Positions 22,991-33,711 of a stretch of 64,000 bases of DNA are shown here, one piece after another (positions within the stretch are counted from its first letter, which is position 1; every line of letters starts with the position of its first letter). A program made the translations under genes and the position numbers. This stretch comes from Prostheceraeus crozeri (lineage: Eukaryota; Platyhelminthes; Polycladida; Euryleptidae): NCBI GenBank assembly GCA_907163375.1, contig CAJQUW010000906.1, positions 334,144 through 398,143 on the forward strand, read 5' to 3'. Below the pieces are notes generated by a model. It saw only the letters and a program-made list of their open reading frames with translations, ran no database searches and was not told where the DNA came from.

Positions 22991-24851
22991 ATGCCTATAA
23001 GGCTGCTAGGTGCATCGATTAGTCTACTGATTTTCCTTTTTCGCTTTAGACTGCGAAAACGAATGCCGCTATCGTCTCCGACCGGTGCGCTTCACAGTTG
23101 CGGACTTCAAGACAAGGCTGTGATGGAGAGACGACACATTGTAGTTGTTGACGAGGACGACGAAGAATTGCTACTGAATTCCAACACTGTCAATATTTTG
23201 TCTGCCAGTGGTGATGATGCTCCTGAAGAATCTGTGACTCTCGATGATGGTGAATCTGATCCCATGCCTTCTGAGGAATTTGTAGGTCTTTCAACGAGTG
23301 ATTTTCGATGGAGGCGCAAAAAACCATTCATTGAGAATACTGAGTTCAAAGGTGCTGAATTCAAAACACCAGACCGCCTATTGTCAGCTTTTGATTATTT
23401 TAGTCGCTTCATTGATCAAGACCTCATAGATCATGCAACTTTTCACAGTAACATGTATTCTATCCAACAAACTGGACAGAGTAGAAACATAACATCTCAT
23501 GAGATAGCAACTTACCTAGGTATCTTACTTCGAATGGGTCTTGTGCGTCTTCCTCAGTACAGAATGTATTGGGGACGAGAATGTAGGATTCCTATTATTG
23601 CTGATAATATGACTGTTAATAGGTTTGACCAATTGAAAAGGTTTATTCATTTTATGAATAACGAGGAACTCTTGAAACCTGGAGATGCAGGCTACGACCG
23701 TCTGCAAAAGGTTCGACCACTATTGGCTTCTTTTTCAGAAAAGTGCAGAGGTATTGAACAGGAAGAAAACCAAAGCATCGTCGAACAAATCATTTCGACG
23801 AAGGCAAGATCTTCTCTGCGACAATACCTCCCGAAGAAATTACTCACAAATGGGGTTACAAAGTATGAGCACGATGTGGGGTTGCCAGCATACTATATGA
23901 CTTCGAAGTATATTGTGGCAAAAACGGACGACAAGATGGAAGAGTGGAGTCCGTTATTTTTAGATTTTCTGAAAACCTACCACGATCTAGATGAACCACA
24001 AGATTTTTTTCGATAATTTCTTCAGTACCGTATCAGTTATCCAGAAACTTCATGCTGAGGGAGTATTGTGCCTAGGTACTGTCAGGAATAACCGCTTGAT
24101 AGGAGCCGATCGTGTTTTGAAATCCCGTCAGCAGTTGGAATCGGAAGGTCGAGGGTCTTTCGATTATTCTACTGATGCAAATTCTGGAGTCTGTGTGGTA
24201 AGATGGATGGACAATGGCTTGGTACAATTGCTATCTTCATTCATTGGTCCTGACGAGGATGATAGAAAGGTTTGTCGTTGATCAGCGAAAGAGAAGAAGA
24301 AAATTGAAATAAAAGTTCCAAAAATGGTAACACAATAAAATCTGCATATGGGCGGTGTAGATCTGTGTGATATGCTTATGTCCCTATATCGCATATCACT
24401 GCGATCATCAAAGTGGTACATGCCAATATTTCATTATGGGTTGAACGCTGCTGTTGTGAACTCATGGCTTCTCTATCGGAGAGATTACGCATTACTTGGT
24501 GAACCTGAAGGAAAGCAGTTGTCATTATTGCAATTTCAAAGTGAAATTTCAGAGGCATTGATCCTTTCGAACAAAGTGACAACACCGAAAAGAATTGGAC
24601 GTGGGCGACCTCCGCTCTCAAGCTCACCGTTCAATCAATTGTCTCCTTCGCCAAAGCGACAAAGAAACTTCTGTGTTAGAAGTGTCGATGTTCGATTTGA
24701 TGGCACATCCCATTGGCCCGTGTTTGTTGAGAAGCAACAAAGATGTGCGAATTGCCCCAAGGGTTACACATATGAAGTGTTCTAAGTGCAATCGTCATCT
24801 CTGTTTACAAAAATGTAGAAATTGTTTTACTGACTATCACACATCCGAATA
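22991..24851 (+). pseudogene. piggyBac (DDE_Tnp_1_7) transposase, decayed
   Basis: An acidic N-part (VVVDEDDEELLL, starting about 23123) precedes the DDE_Tnp_1_7 core: EIATYLGILLRMGLV, RFDQLKRFIHFMNN, then NQSIVEQI and RSSLRQYLPKK. The family motif is QSxDE, so the first catalytic Asp is Val here. The frame is lost near 23845 (the expected KWGYK...DFEVYCGKN runs in a different frame). The second catalytic region (FFDNFFS) is in a third frame from 23991, and a stop at about 24280 precedes the last block (MGGVDLCDMLMSLYR, then SKWYMPIF). The C-terminus keeps the Cys-rich finger (CSKCNRHLCLQKCRNC) out of frame at 24777-24840. At least two frameshifts, one stop and one lost catalytic residue mean it is not functional. 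Confidence 0.85.
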
Positions 24852-25361
24852 GGATTCCATACTGTATCTCAGCCTCTTGGTGTCTTGGATCTATGGGCCT
24901 AGACCTTTCTACATATAAATGACAATTCTCACCTTTTTAAGCTTGGATTTGTGTGCCGCGTATGTCAATATCTACATGTACATGTACTTGATAAATTGCT
25001 ATTCCAAATGTTTGCAAGAATAATTGTCTTGAGAATGTGAGTTTGCTTTTTAAGTAAGATTGCTTGTATGAAAATGCTAATAAACTATTAAAAAACCTTC
25101 TAAAGCTTTCACTTTTCTTTATCGAACCAGAACAGGCGTCGAATTGGTGTGTCTGTATATGATGCAAACGAGTGTTGAATTTTTCATGTTGCCACCGGTG
25201 CTGCATGCTGTCGTTGTAGAACAACACTAAAAAAATCAGTAAATTCGAAATAGTTATTCAAATATTTGCCATTTTATCATCGAACTACCCAAGTATGATT
25301 GAATAAAACCCTAAAAAAATTTTTATGGTCATTTTTTTAATTTCATGTAGGAAAGGGTTAA
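24852..25361. mobile_element. 3' end of the piggyBac element, with TTAA
   Basis: Non-coding tail after the transposase. It ends CATGTAGGAAAGGG followed by TTAA at 25358-25361. The inverted form (TTAA, CCCTTTCC) is typical of a piggyBac terminus. It abuts the remnant RTE LINE at 25362, so the element probably inserted into that LINE. The matching left end was not found. Confidence 0.5.
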
Positions 25362-25730
25362 GCCATGCGCATCCTTATTGGAAAACGGCCAATAAAGATT
25401 CATCGTTTCAAACGGTATTGAGCCGCCTGTTCCCGTCGTTTTGGGAAGTCGTCCCGACATCTCTTTCTCTGCTTCCTATGACTCTCTTCCCCTCCATTGG
25501 TGTCCAAGTGGTGAGTTTCGCTGTCCATCTTCCATCATCCCGCCTACACGCATCCTTTACGTGGCCCGCCATTTCCATTCTAGTTGACGAGCGTCCTGAA
25601 CCACGTGCGTCATGTCCGTTTTTCTCCTGATAACTTCATTTTTGATTCGATCTTTTCTGGTAATGCTGAGAATTCGCCGCTCCATCGCACGCGTCACGAC
25701 TAGTTTTTCCTCCAATTTCCTCCCCGAGAC
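25362..25730 (-). mobile_element. RTE LINE, C-terminal part (piece 2)
   Basis: The minus strand gives LEEKLVVTRAMERRILSI, then RKDRIKNEVIRRKT, then QLEWKWRA, then in adjacent frames GHVKDACRRDDGRWTAKLTT and TWTPMEGKR. These are the hallmark C-terminal motifs of RTE-clade LINE proteins (QRAMERxMLGxxxxDRIRNExIRxRT, WxWAGH, DxRWT). It continues exactly, without loss of frame, from the piece at 31042-31430 if the 25731-31041 insertion and one copy of GAGAC are ignored. It is much more CpG-rich than its surroundings, which first looked like a promoter. Confidence 0.85.
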
Positions 25731-26022
25731 TAACCGACTTACTTGAACTTATAAATGTTTATAAGCGCTTATAAGTTTATGATTAATTTACAAACAGTTT
25801 AATGTACTTATAAAATTTACTAAACATTATAAATCATAAAACTGCTTATAAATTTTACAAATAATTTGTAAATGTATGATAACTTTTATCCTCTAGTTAA
25901 TAGATATAGGCAACTGTCACATAATTTACTTTCTGTTTCATAAGTGTTAGATTGTAAAAACATGTCACTTCGACTTCAGTTTCTTTCCAATACTTTTACA
26001 ATAATATGATAAATTATCACAA

Positions 26023-26220
26023 TTATATTAAAAAAACTGTCAAATCTGTGTAGTTGTTACCAAGACCGCGAGGTGTTGCTCTAATAAGTCTCACGTGAAT
26101 ATCATTGTCAATTTCCTCAGTATATTTTCGATGTATATAATCAGCATATTTTCGGTATGTTGGACACTTCTTACACATACTTCTAAATGGAGATATAGCC
26201 GCATCATATTTTGACATCAC
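26023..26220 (-). CDS. Small unrecognised frame, possible gene 3' end
   Basis: A 65-codon minus-strand frame with protein-like composition (MSKYDAAISPF, CKKCPTYRKYADYIHRKY, HVRLIRATPRGLGNN) ends in TAA. It contains a CxxC pair. It lies near the left end of the 5.3-kb insertion and could be the last exon of a gene carried by that element. There is no clear acceptor with AG directly upstream beyond TTTTCAAG. No family is recognised. Confidence 0.25.
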   Translation of the reverse strand: MMSKYDAAISPFRSMCKKCPTYRKYADYIHRKYTEEIDNDIHVRLIRATPRGLGNNYTDLTVFLI

Positions 26221-26751
26221 TTGAAAATCGACATTACACTAAAAAATCTCTGATATGAGTATTCATGTGTATGAATGTCGGGATTATTTTCTTCGGTCTA
26301 ATGAATCATTCCACTCTCCACTATGCATGATAGTTTGTGATCAAATAGAATTAATTTGTTTTATCCATGGAAAATTAAATTACTTTCAATTTTAGTATCG
26401 TTTCATAAAGCATGTGTATCTTCGCTACTTCCCAAGCAATTGTATTCTGAAAAGTCAGGGTGAATCAGCATTAAACCATGCAAATTCAGTAAAATCATTT
26501 CATTACAATATTTTCCGTCTAAATCAGTGTTAAACTGAACAAGATTCAGTAAGATTTAACTTGATTTATTTTACTTTGTCATTCTGCAAGATAACTATTT
26601 AGATTTCGGTTTGATTTTGCCTGAAATTTATGTGTGCTACGAATCAGGAAGAATAAGATCATGTTTTGAAAAAAAAGATTCAGCCGTATTTTAAAAGTAA
26701 GTTGTAATACGATTTTCCCTGAAATATCAGGAATTAGAATGATTTTTACAA
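26221..26751. other. Unassigned DNA inside the 5.3-kb insertion
   Basis: AT-rich, with repeated words like ATTCAGTAAAAT and TTCAGTAAGATTTAAC, and no gene. Confidence 0.3.
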
Positions 26752-26755
26752 TTAA

Positions 26756-27935
26756 CTCTTTGAACCCTACATGTAAAACCGAGTTAACTCGGTGTTGCTC
26801 AACAACCTCTCAGCCCTAATACCGAGTTAACTCGGTATTGGATATTTTTTCCTCGCTGCGACTATTAATCAAGCTGTTGGCAATCAAATCACGTCAGCAA
26901 CAACATTGGCTTATTGTTAACAGTCTGTCTGCTGACTTGATGAGTCATTGGATTTGGGAACGGTGCCAAGCATAGATTCTTTATGTCAGGCAGAATAACT
27001 GCGTGCGCTCATTTTTATCGTGGTGTGTGAAATGACAACACGACGTGCGACGATATCTCCCGCCGAGGTGCTCGAAAGGCTTCTATCCATCGGTTCAGAC
27101 ATTGAACCGGAATCTGAAGAGGAAGATGATGCCTCATTGATTGATGATGTTGAAGAAGAAGACTTCGAAACGTCCGACGACGGCTGGACACGCGACCTAC
27201 GAGGATTTCCAAGTCGTTGTCAATTTACGGGAGACAGTGGCGTTGTCAATATACCAGATGACTGTGTGACTCCATATAAATTCTTCTGTCTCTTTTGGAC
27301 TCCTGAGATGATGAAGATACTGAAGCGTCACACGAACATGTATGCTACTCAGATGGGTCTTCAGAATCCGGAATCTTCTCCGAATTCTATATTCAGGAAA
27401 TGGAAGCCTGTCTCTTTGAATGACATTCGAGGTTTTCTTTCATTGCTAATACACATGAATGTAGTCGTAAAAAGCCGCATAATCGATTAGTGGTCCACGA
27501 AGGCTATGTCATGTCTGCTCGCTCATCATGAGGAACAGGTCTGTCGTTGCTGAAGGACGATAACGACGTGAAACAAGGTATGAATGCGCTCCATGTCAGA
27601 AAGCACTTTGTGTTTCTCCTTGCTTTGGTCTCTGGCACACAGTTGAAAGCTTTGATTAGATTTACCGATCATGTGTATCGACATATTTGAGCGATTTGCT
27701 TTTTTGAAAACTTTTTTTAGTCTATAAGCACATAGTTTTGCCAATCATTTTTTGCACTTTTATACAAGAAATACCAATATAACTATAATCACTTGAAAGG
27801 GGATACGCTAAACCTATTATATCTCAATTTACAATACAATCAGATAAATACTTAATAATTAGGAGCATCTCAAAATAGGCTAAAATCTCTAGGTTCAGGG
27901 TAACTGCTCGCTAAATGAGCGTAGGGTTCAAAGAA
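26756..27935 (+). mobile_element. Internally deleted piggyBac element
   Basis: Perfect TTAA target sites flank it (26752-26755 and 27936-27939). The ends are inverted repeats CTCTTTGAACCCTAC and GTAGGGTTCAAAGAA. Just inside the left end are two copies of the palindrome ACCGAGTTAACTCGGT (about 26778-26793 and 26820-26835). It holds only the front of a transposase gene (27020-27490), so it is a non-autonomous deletion derivative. It differs from the piggyBac at 22.9-25.4 kb, which has another terminal sequence. Confidence 0.85.
27020..27490 (+). pseudogene. piggyBac transposase, N-terminal part only
   Basis: The start is ATG at 27029 (MTTRRATISPAEVLERL). An acidic region follows (EPESEEEDDASLIDD), then the beginning of the DDE_Tnp_1_7 domain: TPYKFFCLFWTPEMMKIL, HTNMYA, and DIRGFLSLLIHMNVV. 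It stops at 27488-27490 soon after the first helices. All three catalytic Asp regions are missing, so it cannot be a transposase. It might at most make an N-terminal fragment. The right end of the element follows ~450 bp later. Confidence 0.75.
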
Positions 27936-27939
27936 TTAA

Positions 27940-29294
27940 GAATCAGTCTTATTTTCGACGTATTCTTTTCAAATAACTACTAGGTATCTTAAAGATTTAG
28001 GAAAATCATATCATCAGTTTTAAATTACTGCCGACACGTTTAAATCATTTCATCAAAAGAGTCATCGGGGTTTAGAATAATTGAAAAATCAGCTGTATGT
28101 GAGACTGAGTTAATTGTCAATTGATAATAATAAACAAATTTAATTTTTAGCTCTACAACTTCTAATTTGTTTGTGGTAGAAAGTCATACAAGATTAATTA
28201 CCTTGTCACAACATATTTAATATTGATTGCCATTGGTTAGCTTACAACTCGATAGTCTCTACTCCCAGGTACAATGACGGCATCAATATGTAGATTTTTA
28301 AATATCCTTTTAACTTTATGTCTGAAATTATATTTTCTAAGTTATTTAAAGTTAATTTTGTAATAAAATGCTTTTCATATTATCAGCGTCGAATAAAATA
28401 TTCTAAACTAAATGATTTGCAAAAGATTTTATTGCACGCTATTTTTTGGCCAATCAGTGAATGAAACGTATGATCGTACTGGAGAGGAATTTGGTGCGAG
28501 TTATAATTCTGCCTTACCTTTGATCATGCCGTACCTCTAAAATTTGTCATTCCATGTTCTCAATTGTTGAATTCATTTTTGTCTGTATTAGATATTTGTA
28601 GTCACTCAAAGTTTACAAAAAGTACTATATTGCAACAGAATGCTTTTTGTAAAAATGTGTTCTTTAAAAACATGATAGTCATCCAATATTCAAATTTATC
28701 TTGTCATACCCTAAGACAATGAAAATATCAAGATAGTAAACTCAAATGAAAATTGGAATCGCGCAATATCTATGATCGGTATTTTAACTTTCTATGGTAA
28801 CTCCTAATCTTCAATGTTTAAAAAATTGTCCGACATTCAGTATAATAGTGTTTCAAAAAGTTAATCATGCAGAGATAGGGAAGCTTACAGTTTTAAAATG
28901 TCTTTGGTCATGCCATTTTTAATATATATTGAATAACTTTGGTCATATCGTACCTCTAAAATTTTTTATTTAATATTTACAATTATTGAATTTATTTTTG
29001 TCTGTATTAGATATTTGTAGTCACTCAAAGTTTAAAAAAATGCTAAATTGTAACAGAAAGATTTTTCAAAAATGTATTCTTTAAAAACGTGATATTATTT
29101 GAAAATGTCATCTGTTTCATCAAAATAGCTAAGTATGTAAAGTGAATTTAATTGACAAATGCGTTGATAAAAAAATCATTGTCACACCATTCTAATCTCA
29201 CAAAAAAAATTCTAAAGTCACACCATTGTTAATCTTACCAGCTTGCCGCGATTCAGTCTGCAGTCTCTGACAAGTAAAAGTTTTACTAACAGTA
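27940..29294. repeat. AT-rich DNA with a ~165-bp direct repeat
   Basis: A ~165-bp segment at about 28517-28681 is repeated at about 28938-29099. Both share CTTTG(A/G)TCAT, GTACCTCTAAAAT, TTTGTCTGTATTAGATA, TTTGTAGTCACTCAAAG and ATTCTTTAAAAACRTGATA. The spacing is ~420 bp and a partial third match (CTTTGGTCATGCCATTTTTAATA) lies at 28901. No gene is seen in the rest. Confidence 0.55.
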
Positions 29295-29585
29295 ATGTAC
29301 AGACAAAGAATAAAATCTGTTAGAAAAAATAATTTTTACGAATGCCGTACAATTCACAGCCTCTCAGAAGATCAGGAAACAGACGATTCAATGAGTGAAG
29401 ATGAAACTTATACAGCAAAATATGAAGTCAGTGATAGAAAAGATGATTCAGTTGAAGTTAAATTCGAGAATGACAATGAACCAAGAAGATCTACACCAAC
29501 GAAAGACATGGTTAATTTGGATATTATAGATTTATCTATCAGCTCAATTGAAGAGCTGTTTATGAAATCACCATCAATAAGTTAG
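29295..29585 (+). CDS. Unrecognised acidic 96-codon frame
   Basis: ATG at 29295 opens a frame that is basic at first (YRQRIKSVRKN) and then strongly acidic (SEDQETDDSMSEDETYTAKY). It ends SISSIEELFMKSPSIS before TAG. Such a composition is typical of nuclear or transposon accessory proteins, but no domain is recognised. It lies inside the 5.3-kb insertion and is followed by another exon-like frame at 29869. The likeliest donor at its end does not leave a phase that fits that exon. Confidence 0.3.
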   Translation: MYRQRIKSVRKNNFYECRTIHSLSEDQETDDSMSEDETYTAKYEVSDRKDDSVEVKFENDNEPRRSTPTKDMVNLDIIDLSISSIEELFMKSPSIS

Positions 29586-29868
29586 ATTATTGCTTATTAT
29601 AAAGATTTTTTACATGTAGATGTATGTAAATTGTTATGAGACACGTACTACTTAGAATTTTGGGGAGATGTATGATTACTTCCACACCCCTTTCGGTACC
29701 CGCATTTCGGTGTGATAAGAAAATCAATCAGTATGGTGTACAAAGTAAGCATGTACGTATAGACTCAAATATATTATAATACGTGTGACATATTTTAATA
29801 TCTTTGTATAGACTATATCATTAGTGTAGCACATAATGATACTTAACCTAATATGTCTATTTTTTCAG

Positions 29869-30027
29869 AGATTAGTCGACGCAATTGTAAACTTAACAAA
29901 TGTATGTGAGAAGTTTCGACATTCCGTGGATCAGAATACCAAAGAAATGAAAAAGAGACGAAAAGAATACGTATCGACTCCAGCCCCTACGGAACCGCTA
30001 CGCCCTTTATTTTCAATATCTTGCTGA
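29869..30027 (+). CDS. Exon-like frame, possible terminal exon
   Basis: A strong acceptor (TCTATTTTTTCAG, ending at 29868) is followed by 52 open codons and TGA. The protein is helical and charged (RLVDAIVNLTNVCEKF, NTKEMKKRRKEY) and then proline-containing. It resembles the C-terminal coiled coil of Myb/SANT-type transposon proteins in character only. It may be the last exon of a gene carried by the 5.3-kb insertion. Confidence 0.3.
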   Translation, partial: RLVDAIVNLTNVCEKFRHSVDQNTKEMKKRRKEYVSTPAPTEPLRPLFSISC

Positions 30028-30879
30028 CGTGGGTGTCCATATGCAGTTTTTGTTTGAAATTGATCTCGAGGATTTCTGTTGTTCTTCTGATGTTAGGAAG
30101 TTGTAACGGCCCCGTGTTGGTTCTGGGTCTTTGAAAGATTTGTGATTTTGTTTAGTTGATGTTGAGGTTCTTATTTAATGCCCACTCCTTTACGTGCTGT
30201 AATTCGACTATTTCGAAATTCTCCTGCGATGCAATCAGATGTGTCAGCTGCACATTTAATAATGACGCTGCCTTTTAATCTGCTTATCCTTCTTGGATGT
30301 TCATCACTAGCTTACCCCACGATTCATCTATACCTATACCTCTATCTGTCCTTCACCTGTATCATCGCATCGTTATTAATAGATAGTTTCTTTTTTCTCA
30401 GAATTTTCATTCAATCTGTGTAATTGTCATATATTATTTGTATATTACCCAGCGTCTGTTGCGAACGTGAGGATTCTCACTCGTTTATGTTCTTTTTTTT
30501 ACGAATGGGTATTCAGATAAAACCACAAAATCGGAATCCTCGAATTTGCCATTGTTTTGACCGATAACGATTCACTGTTTTTCATTAGCCAAATCATATC
30601 ACAATTGTCATATGCTAAAGTTTCGTGTCTTTTACAGAATTTCAGAAAGTCTAGTTGACCATCATTTGTTAGATAGAAAGTGAGCTTAATCCATGTGTTC
30701 ACGCTCTTTTCTACGAATGGGTTAAAATCTAGATGAAACTAGAAAAGCCGATAAAGCAGCAATACGTAATACATCATCAGAACATGCTTGGTAAATGGCA
30801 TCATCGGAAATGCTCTGTATAGTGTCAGATGAATTTTATCAACGATTTTAGGAATATTCAAATTAGTAGTTACTTAAGT
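30028..30879. other. Unassigned DNA inside the 5.3-kb insertion
   Basis: A motif TTTTACGAATGGGT with AGATAAAAC or AGATGAAAC occurs at about 30492 and 30700, a weak ~205-bp repeat. The frame at 30178-30423 is hydrophobic but has no other support. Confidence 0.3.
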
Positions 30880-31041
30880 AAAAATTTACAAAAAGATTAT
30901 AAGAAATTTATCTATAATACACGATTTTATAAGACATTTACTAGGTCTTGATAAGTTTATAAACATTTTATTAAATATTTAATAAAAAGTTTATAAATTA
31001 TTGGCAAGTATTTACCAAATATTTAATAAAACTGATAAGTT

Positions 31042-31430
31042 GAGACGACACGGGTCGTAAGGGACCATGTTTGCGATCTATAGGTTAGTACAGGGAGAAT
31101 GCACATTTCAAAAAGCCTTTTCTTCGCAGTCATTCGAATATCTTTGGCGACAAGGTAATTTCGGAGCTTCCAAAAGGCTTTCCATGCGTTCTGGACACTC
31201 TTAGCAACTTCTTTCTCCTGCCTCTCATGGAATGAGATTGTACAAGATAGATCAAATCGTCAACGTATTGTACATCCTTTCCATCGATGTACTCTGGTTG
31301 TTCTGATCCGTTGCTTTGGTCTTGTACACGTTCATCTTCAGTCCAGCTTCCTTTCCCTGGTCATTCAGCTCGATTATTGTCCTTTGAATTTCCTCTGACT
31401 CTTCATTCAGTAGGCATTGGCTATTACAAC
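31042..31430 (-). mobile_element. RTE LINE, reverse-transcriptase C-part (piece 1)
   Basis: The minus strand reads EESEEIQRTIIELNDQG, then EAGLKMNVYKTKA, then in another frame YIDGKDVQYVDDLIYL, and finally RMTAKKRLFEMCILPVLTY and RSQTWSLTTRVVS. These are the end of the RT and the thumb/connector of an RTE-clade LINE (family consensus LPVLTYGxETWTLT). At least two frame changes are present. Continuity with 25362-25730 across the 5.3-kb insertion is described there. The 5' parts of the LINE are not recognisable beyond 31430. Confidence 0.85.
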
Positions 31431-32189
31431 CACTTAGAGGTAAGAATTAGAACACACCGGCTATTATTGACACAGGTACTATCACAATGATTTACGTTCT
31501 CGAGTTGTTGATTTGTCAATCAGAATACATGCAATTCCTATCCAAAGAGCTAACTGCACGTAATACACTTTTTCAAATGAAATTCTATTCAGAAATAATC
31601 AAATTATCTGTATGTTTTCTCGAGAACAAATCACGGCCGTTGCTGTCTTAAGTGAAGCACAGATGTTCAGAAAGATCCTCTCCGAAGAAACATCTTCTCA
31701 ATTATAACTTGCCTAATACTAATGTCTTCAAAAGTACGGAAACATTTGATTTAAGCTGATACCAGATAGTCAAAAAACTTAACTACTGTTTTAAAGAAGT
31801 TCCTCCAAAAAAGTTTACTGCACATAGTTATTTAGTTGTATGTGCATTGAATGATTTGCGCATAAGAAAACAACAACTCGGCATGGAAATCAATTTTGAT
31901 AGCACTTGTGGTAACAATAGCCATTTTCATCTAATTAATCTACAGTACATACAAGCTTTTAAATAAGTTGAATTCTAGCCAATGAGTTAGTTTCTCTGAT
32001 CCTGGTCATTGATGACTCAATTCTTCAAAAGGTTTTTTGGCTTTAGAATAAATTGCTGGTTAAATGCATGTACTAATACAAGATTTAACCTAGAGTGAAC
32101 AGGTCCATACAACCGTTTAGGAAAAATGATATTATATTGCCTAAATTTGCGTTTGCTGAAGATAGTCGGAGCAAGCATCAATTCTAATA
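31431..32189. other. Unassigned DNA
   Basis: No gene seen between the RTE remnant and the Tc1/mariner element. Confidence 0.35.
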
Positions 32190-32538
32190 TACAGGGTGGC
32201 GCACGTAAACCGCCGGATTTTAAACTTTTATTACTCCTCAAATATTCATCCAATCGTCATGAAATTTCGACTCAAACTAGTTTGGAGTATAGGATTTATG
32301 ATGATTATGCCTGTTGTACTGAGAATTGTTAGAAAATTCTGATTCTATTGACCGAATGACATGTACTCATTTTGTTGACATCGAAAATCTAGATCAAGTT
32401 AATTAACTTAACATGAATCGTATTCTGCACAACGAATTGTGCGCCGTCTTGAAGTGAATATTGTTCACTTACTTCCATGTCATGTAAAATTCCATTCGAC
32501 AATTAAATCACTATCTGAAAAGAATCGAACATAGAAGA

Positions 32539-33479
32539 ATGGATGATTATTCGGTTGCAGAACGAGCAAAATGCGCGGCTTGGTACGAATGGCTCAAGAG
32601 TCCAGTGGAGGTACGAAGGGTTTATCATTCAGGTCAAGAACGCGAGAGCACCGGATGCCCGTTCTATAAAGCGGTGGCACACAAACCTGTTGACCAGTGG
32701 TAGTGTGGTGACTGTCAAGCGGGACCGGTCATCTTCTGAACGAACGGAGCAGAATGTGGAACGAGTTGTGCAGCACTTCGAGGAGGACCCAAACACATCT
32801 ACCCGTCGTGCATCTAATGCTCTTCAAGTGAGTCGCCGCACTATCCAGCGCATCCTCCATGACTATGGATGGCATCGGTACAAGGTCCAGGTGGTGCAGC
32901 GATTACACGAAGAAGATCTGGAAAACCGAATGGAGTTCGCAGAACAGGAGCTACAGCGCATCCAAGCCAACCCGAGCCAGTTAGTGGAACTAACCTGGTC
33001 CGATGAAGCTCACTTCCATCTGGATGGTGGTGTGAATCGCCACAATTGTCGTTATTGGGCCAACCAGAACCCTTACTGGATCAAGCAAGAATCTATGCAC
33101 TCGCCACGCACCACCGTCTAGGCGGTAATCAGCCAATCAGGTATCTACGGACCGTTCTTCTTTGACACCTCCGTCAACAAGGATCGGTATCTCAAGATGC
33201 TACAGGAGGAATTTTGGCCAGCGGTGCAGTTGGACAGAAGAGGCAGGAGCATCATATTCATGCAGGATGGTGCACCTCCACACTGGGGACTTCCTGTGCG
33301 TGAGTGGTTGAACAAGAAGATGCCTAGCAGATGGATGGGACGTGGATCTCCTAACATGCCCTGGCCACCGCGTTCACCTGACCTGACGCCTTGCGATTTC
33401 TTCTTGTGGGGTTTTGTCAAGTCCAAGGTTTACCATACACGGCCAACATCCATGCCAGACCTGAAGGACCGCACCATAC
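32539..33479 (+). pseudogene. Tc1/mariner DD37D-type transposase, broken
   Basis: ATG at 32539 starts MDDYSVAERAKCAAWYEWLK, the usual N-terminal helix-turn-helix. A one-base shift near 32630 moves the rest (NARAPDARSIKRWHTNLL, RTIQRILHDYGWHRYKVQ) into another frame. The catalytic core has WSDEAHFHLDG (first Asp), IIFMQDGAPPHW (second Asp) and PRSPDLTPCDFFLWG (third Asp). The last two Asp are 37 residues apart, so this is a DD37D type. A stop (TAG) lies at 33119-33121. The last ~36 codons are displaced to 38138-38247 (EVTTEMCRETALAYQKRL...), because an LTR element inserted after the codons for DLKDRT. It is not functional. Confidence 0.85.
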
Positions 33480-33703
33480 TGTTATAACTTGTAGCTACGG
33501 ATCCGCTAAGAGAGAGAAAGAGAGAACCTCACTCGGTGCGTGTCGAAGCGCAGTGTGTTTTTTATTGAAGCGTGCATGAGTTATATCACCTCAACAATAA
33601 CAACATAACATAGACTACTTCTATGGTCAGAGAGTAGCTGTAAATGAACGTAAAGGTAATGAATGTATACAGAAGACTAATTCAGTCACATTAAGACACA
33701 ACA
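33480..33703 (-). repeat. 3' LTR (224 bp)
   Basis: This copy lies downstream of pol on the minus strand. It has TG...CA ends. It is identical to the 5' LTR at all but one position by eye. It contains GA-rich GAGAGAGAAAGAGAGAA. Confidence 0.95.
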
Positions 33704-33711
33704 TCTCCCTT

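Larger units (their letters stand above)
25731..31041. mobile_element. 5.3-kb insertion of unknown family inside an RTE LINE
   Basis: The LINE is interrupted at GAGAC, which is present on both sides (25726-25730 and 31042-31046), giving a 5-bp target duplication. Removing the insert restores the LINE reading frame, so the borders are firm. The left end starts TAACCGACTTACTTG and the right end is ...GATAAGTT. Both ~150-bp ends are very AT-rich and full of TTTATAA/TTATAAA words, and AACTTAT lies near both ends in inverted orientation, but there is no clean terminal inverted repeat or LTR. It contains a deleted piggyBac (26756-27935), direct repeats (28.5 and 28.9 kb) and small frames at 26023-26220 (minus), 29295-29585 and 29869-30027. 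The superfamily is not recognised. Confidence 0.7.

Noticed and set aside
25362-25730. CpG-rich island as a possible host promoter
   Set aside because: The minus strand reads as the C-terminal part of an RTE LINE, which explains the different base composition.
25731-31041. Terminal inverted repeats for the 5.3-kb insertion
   Set aside because: Both ends contain AACTTAT and many TTTATAA words, but beyond these the match is no better than expected for AT-rich DNA.
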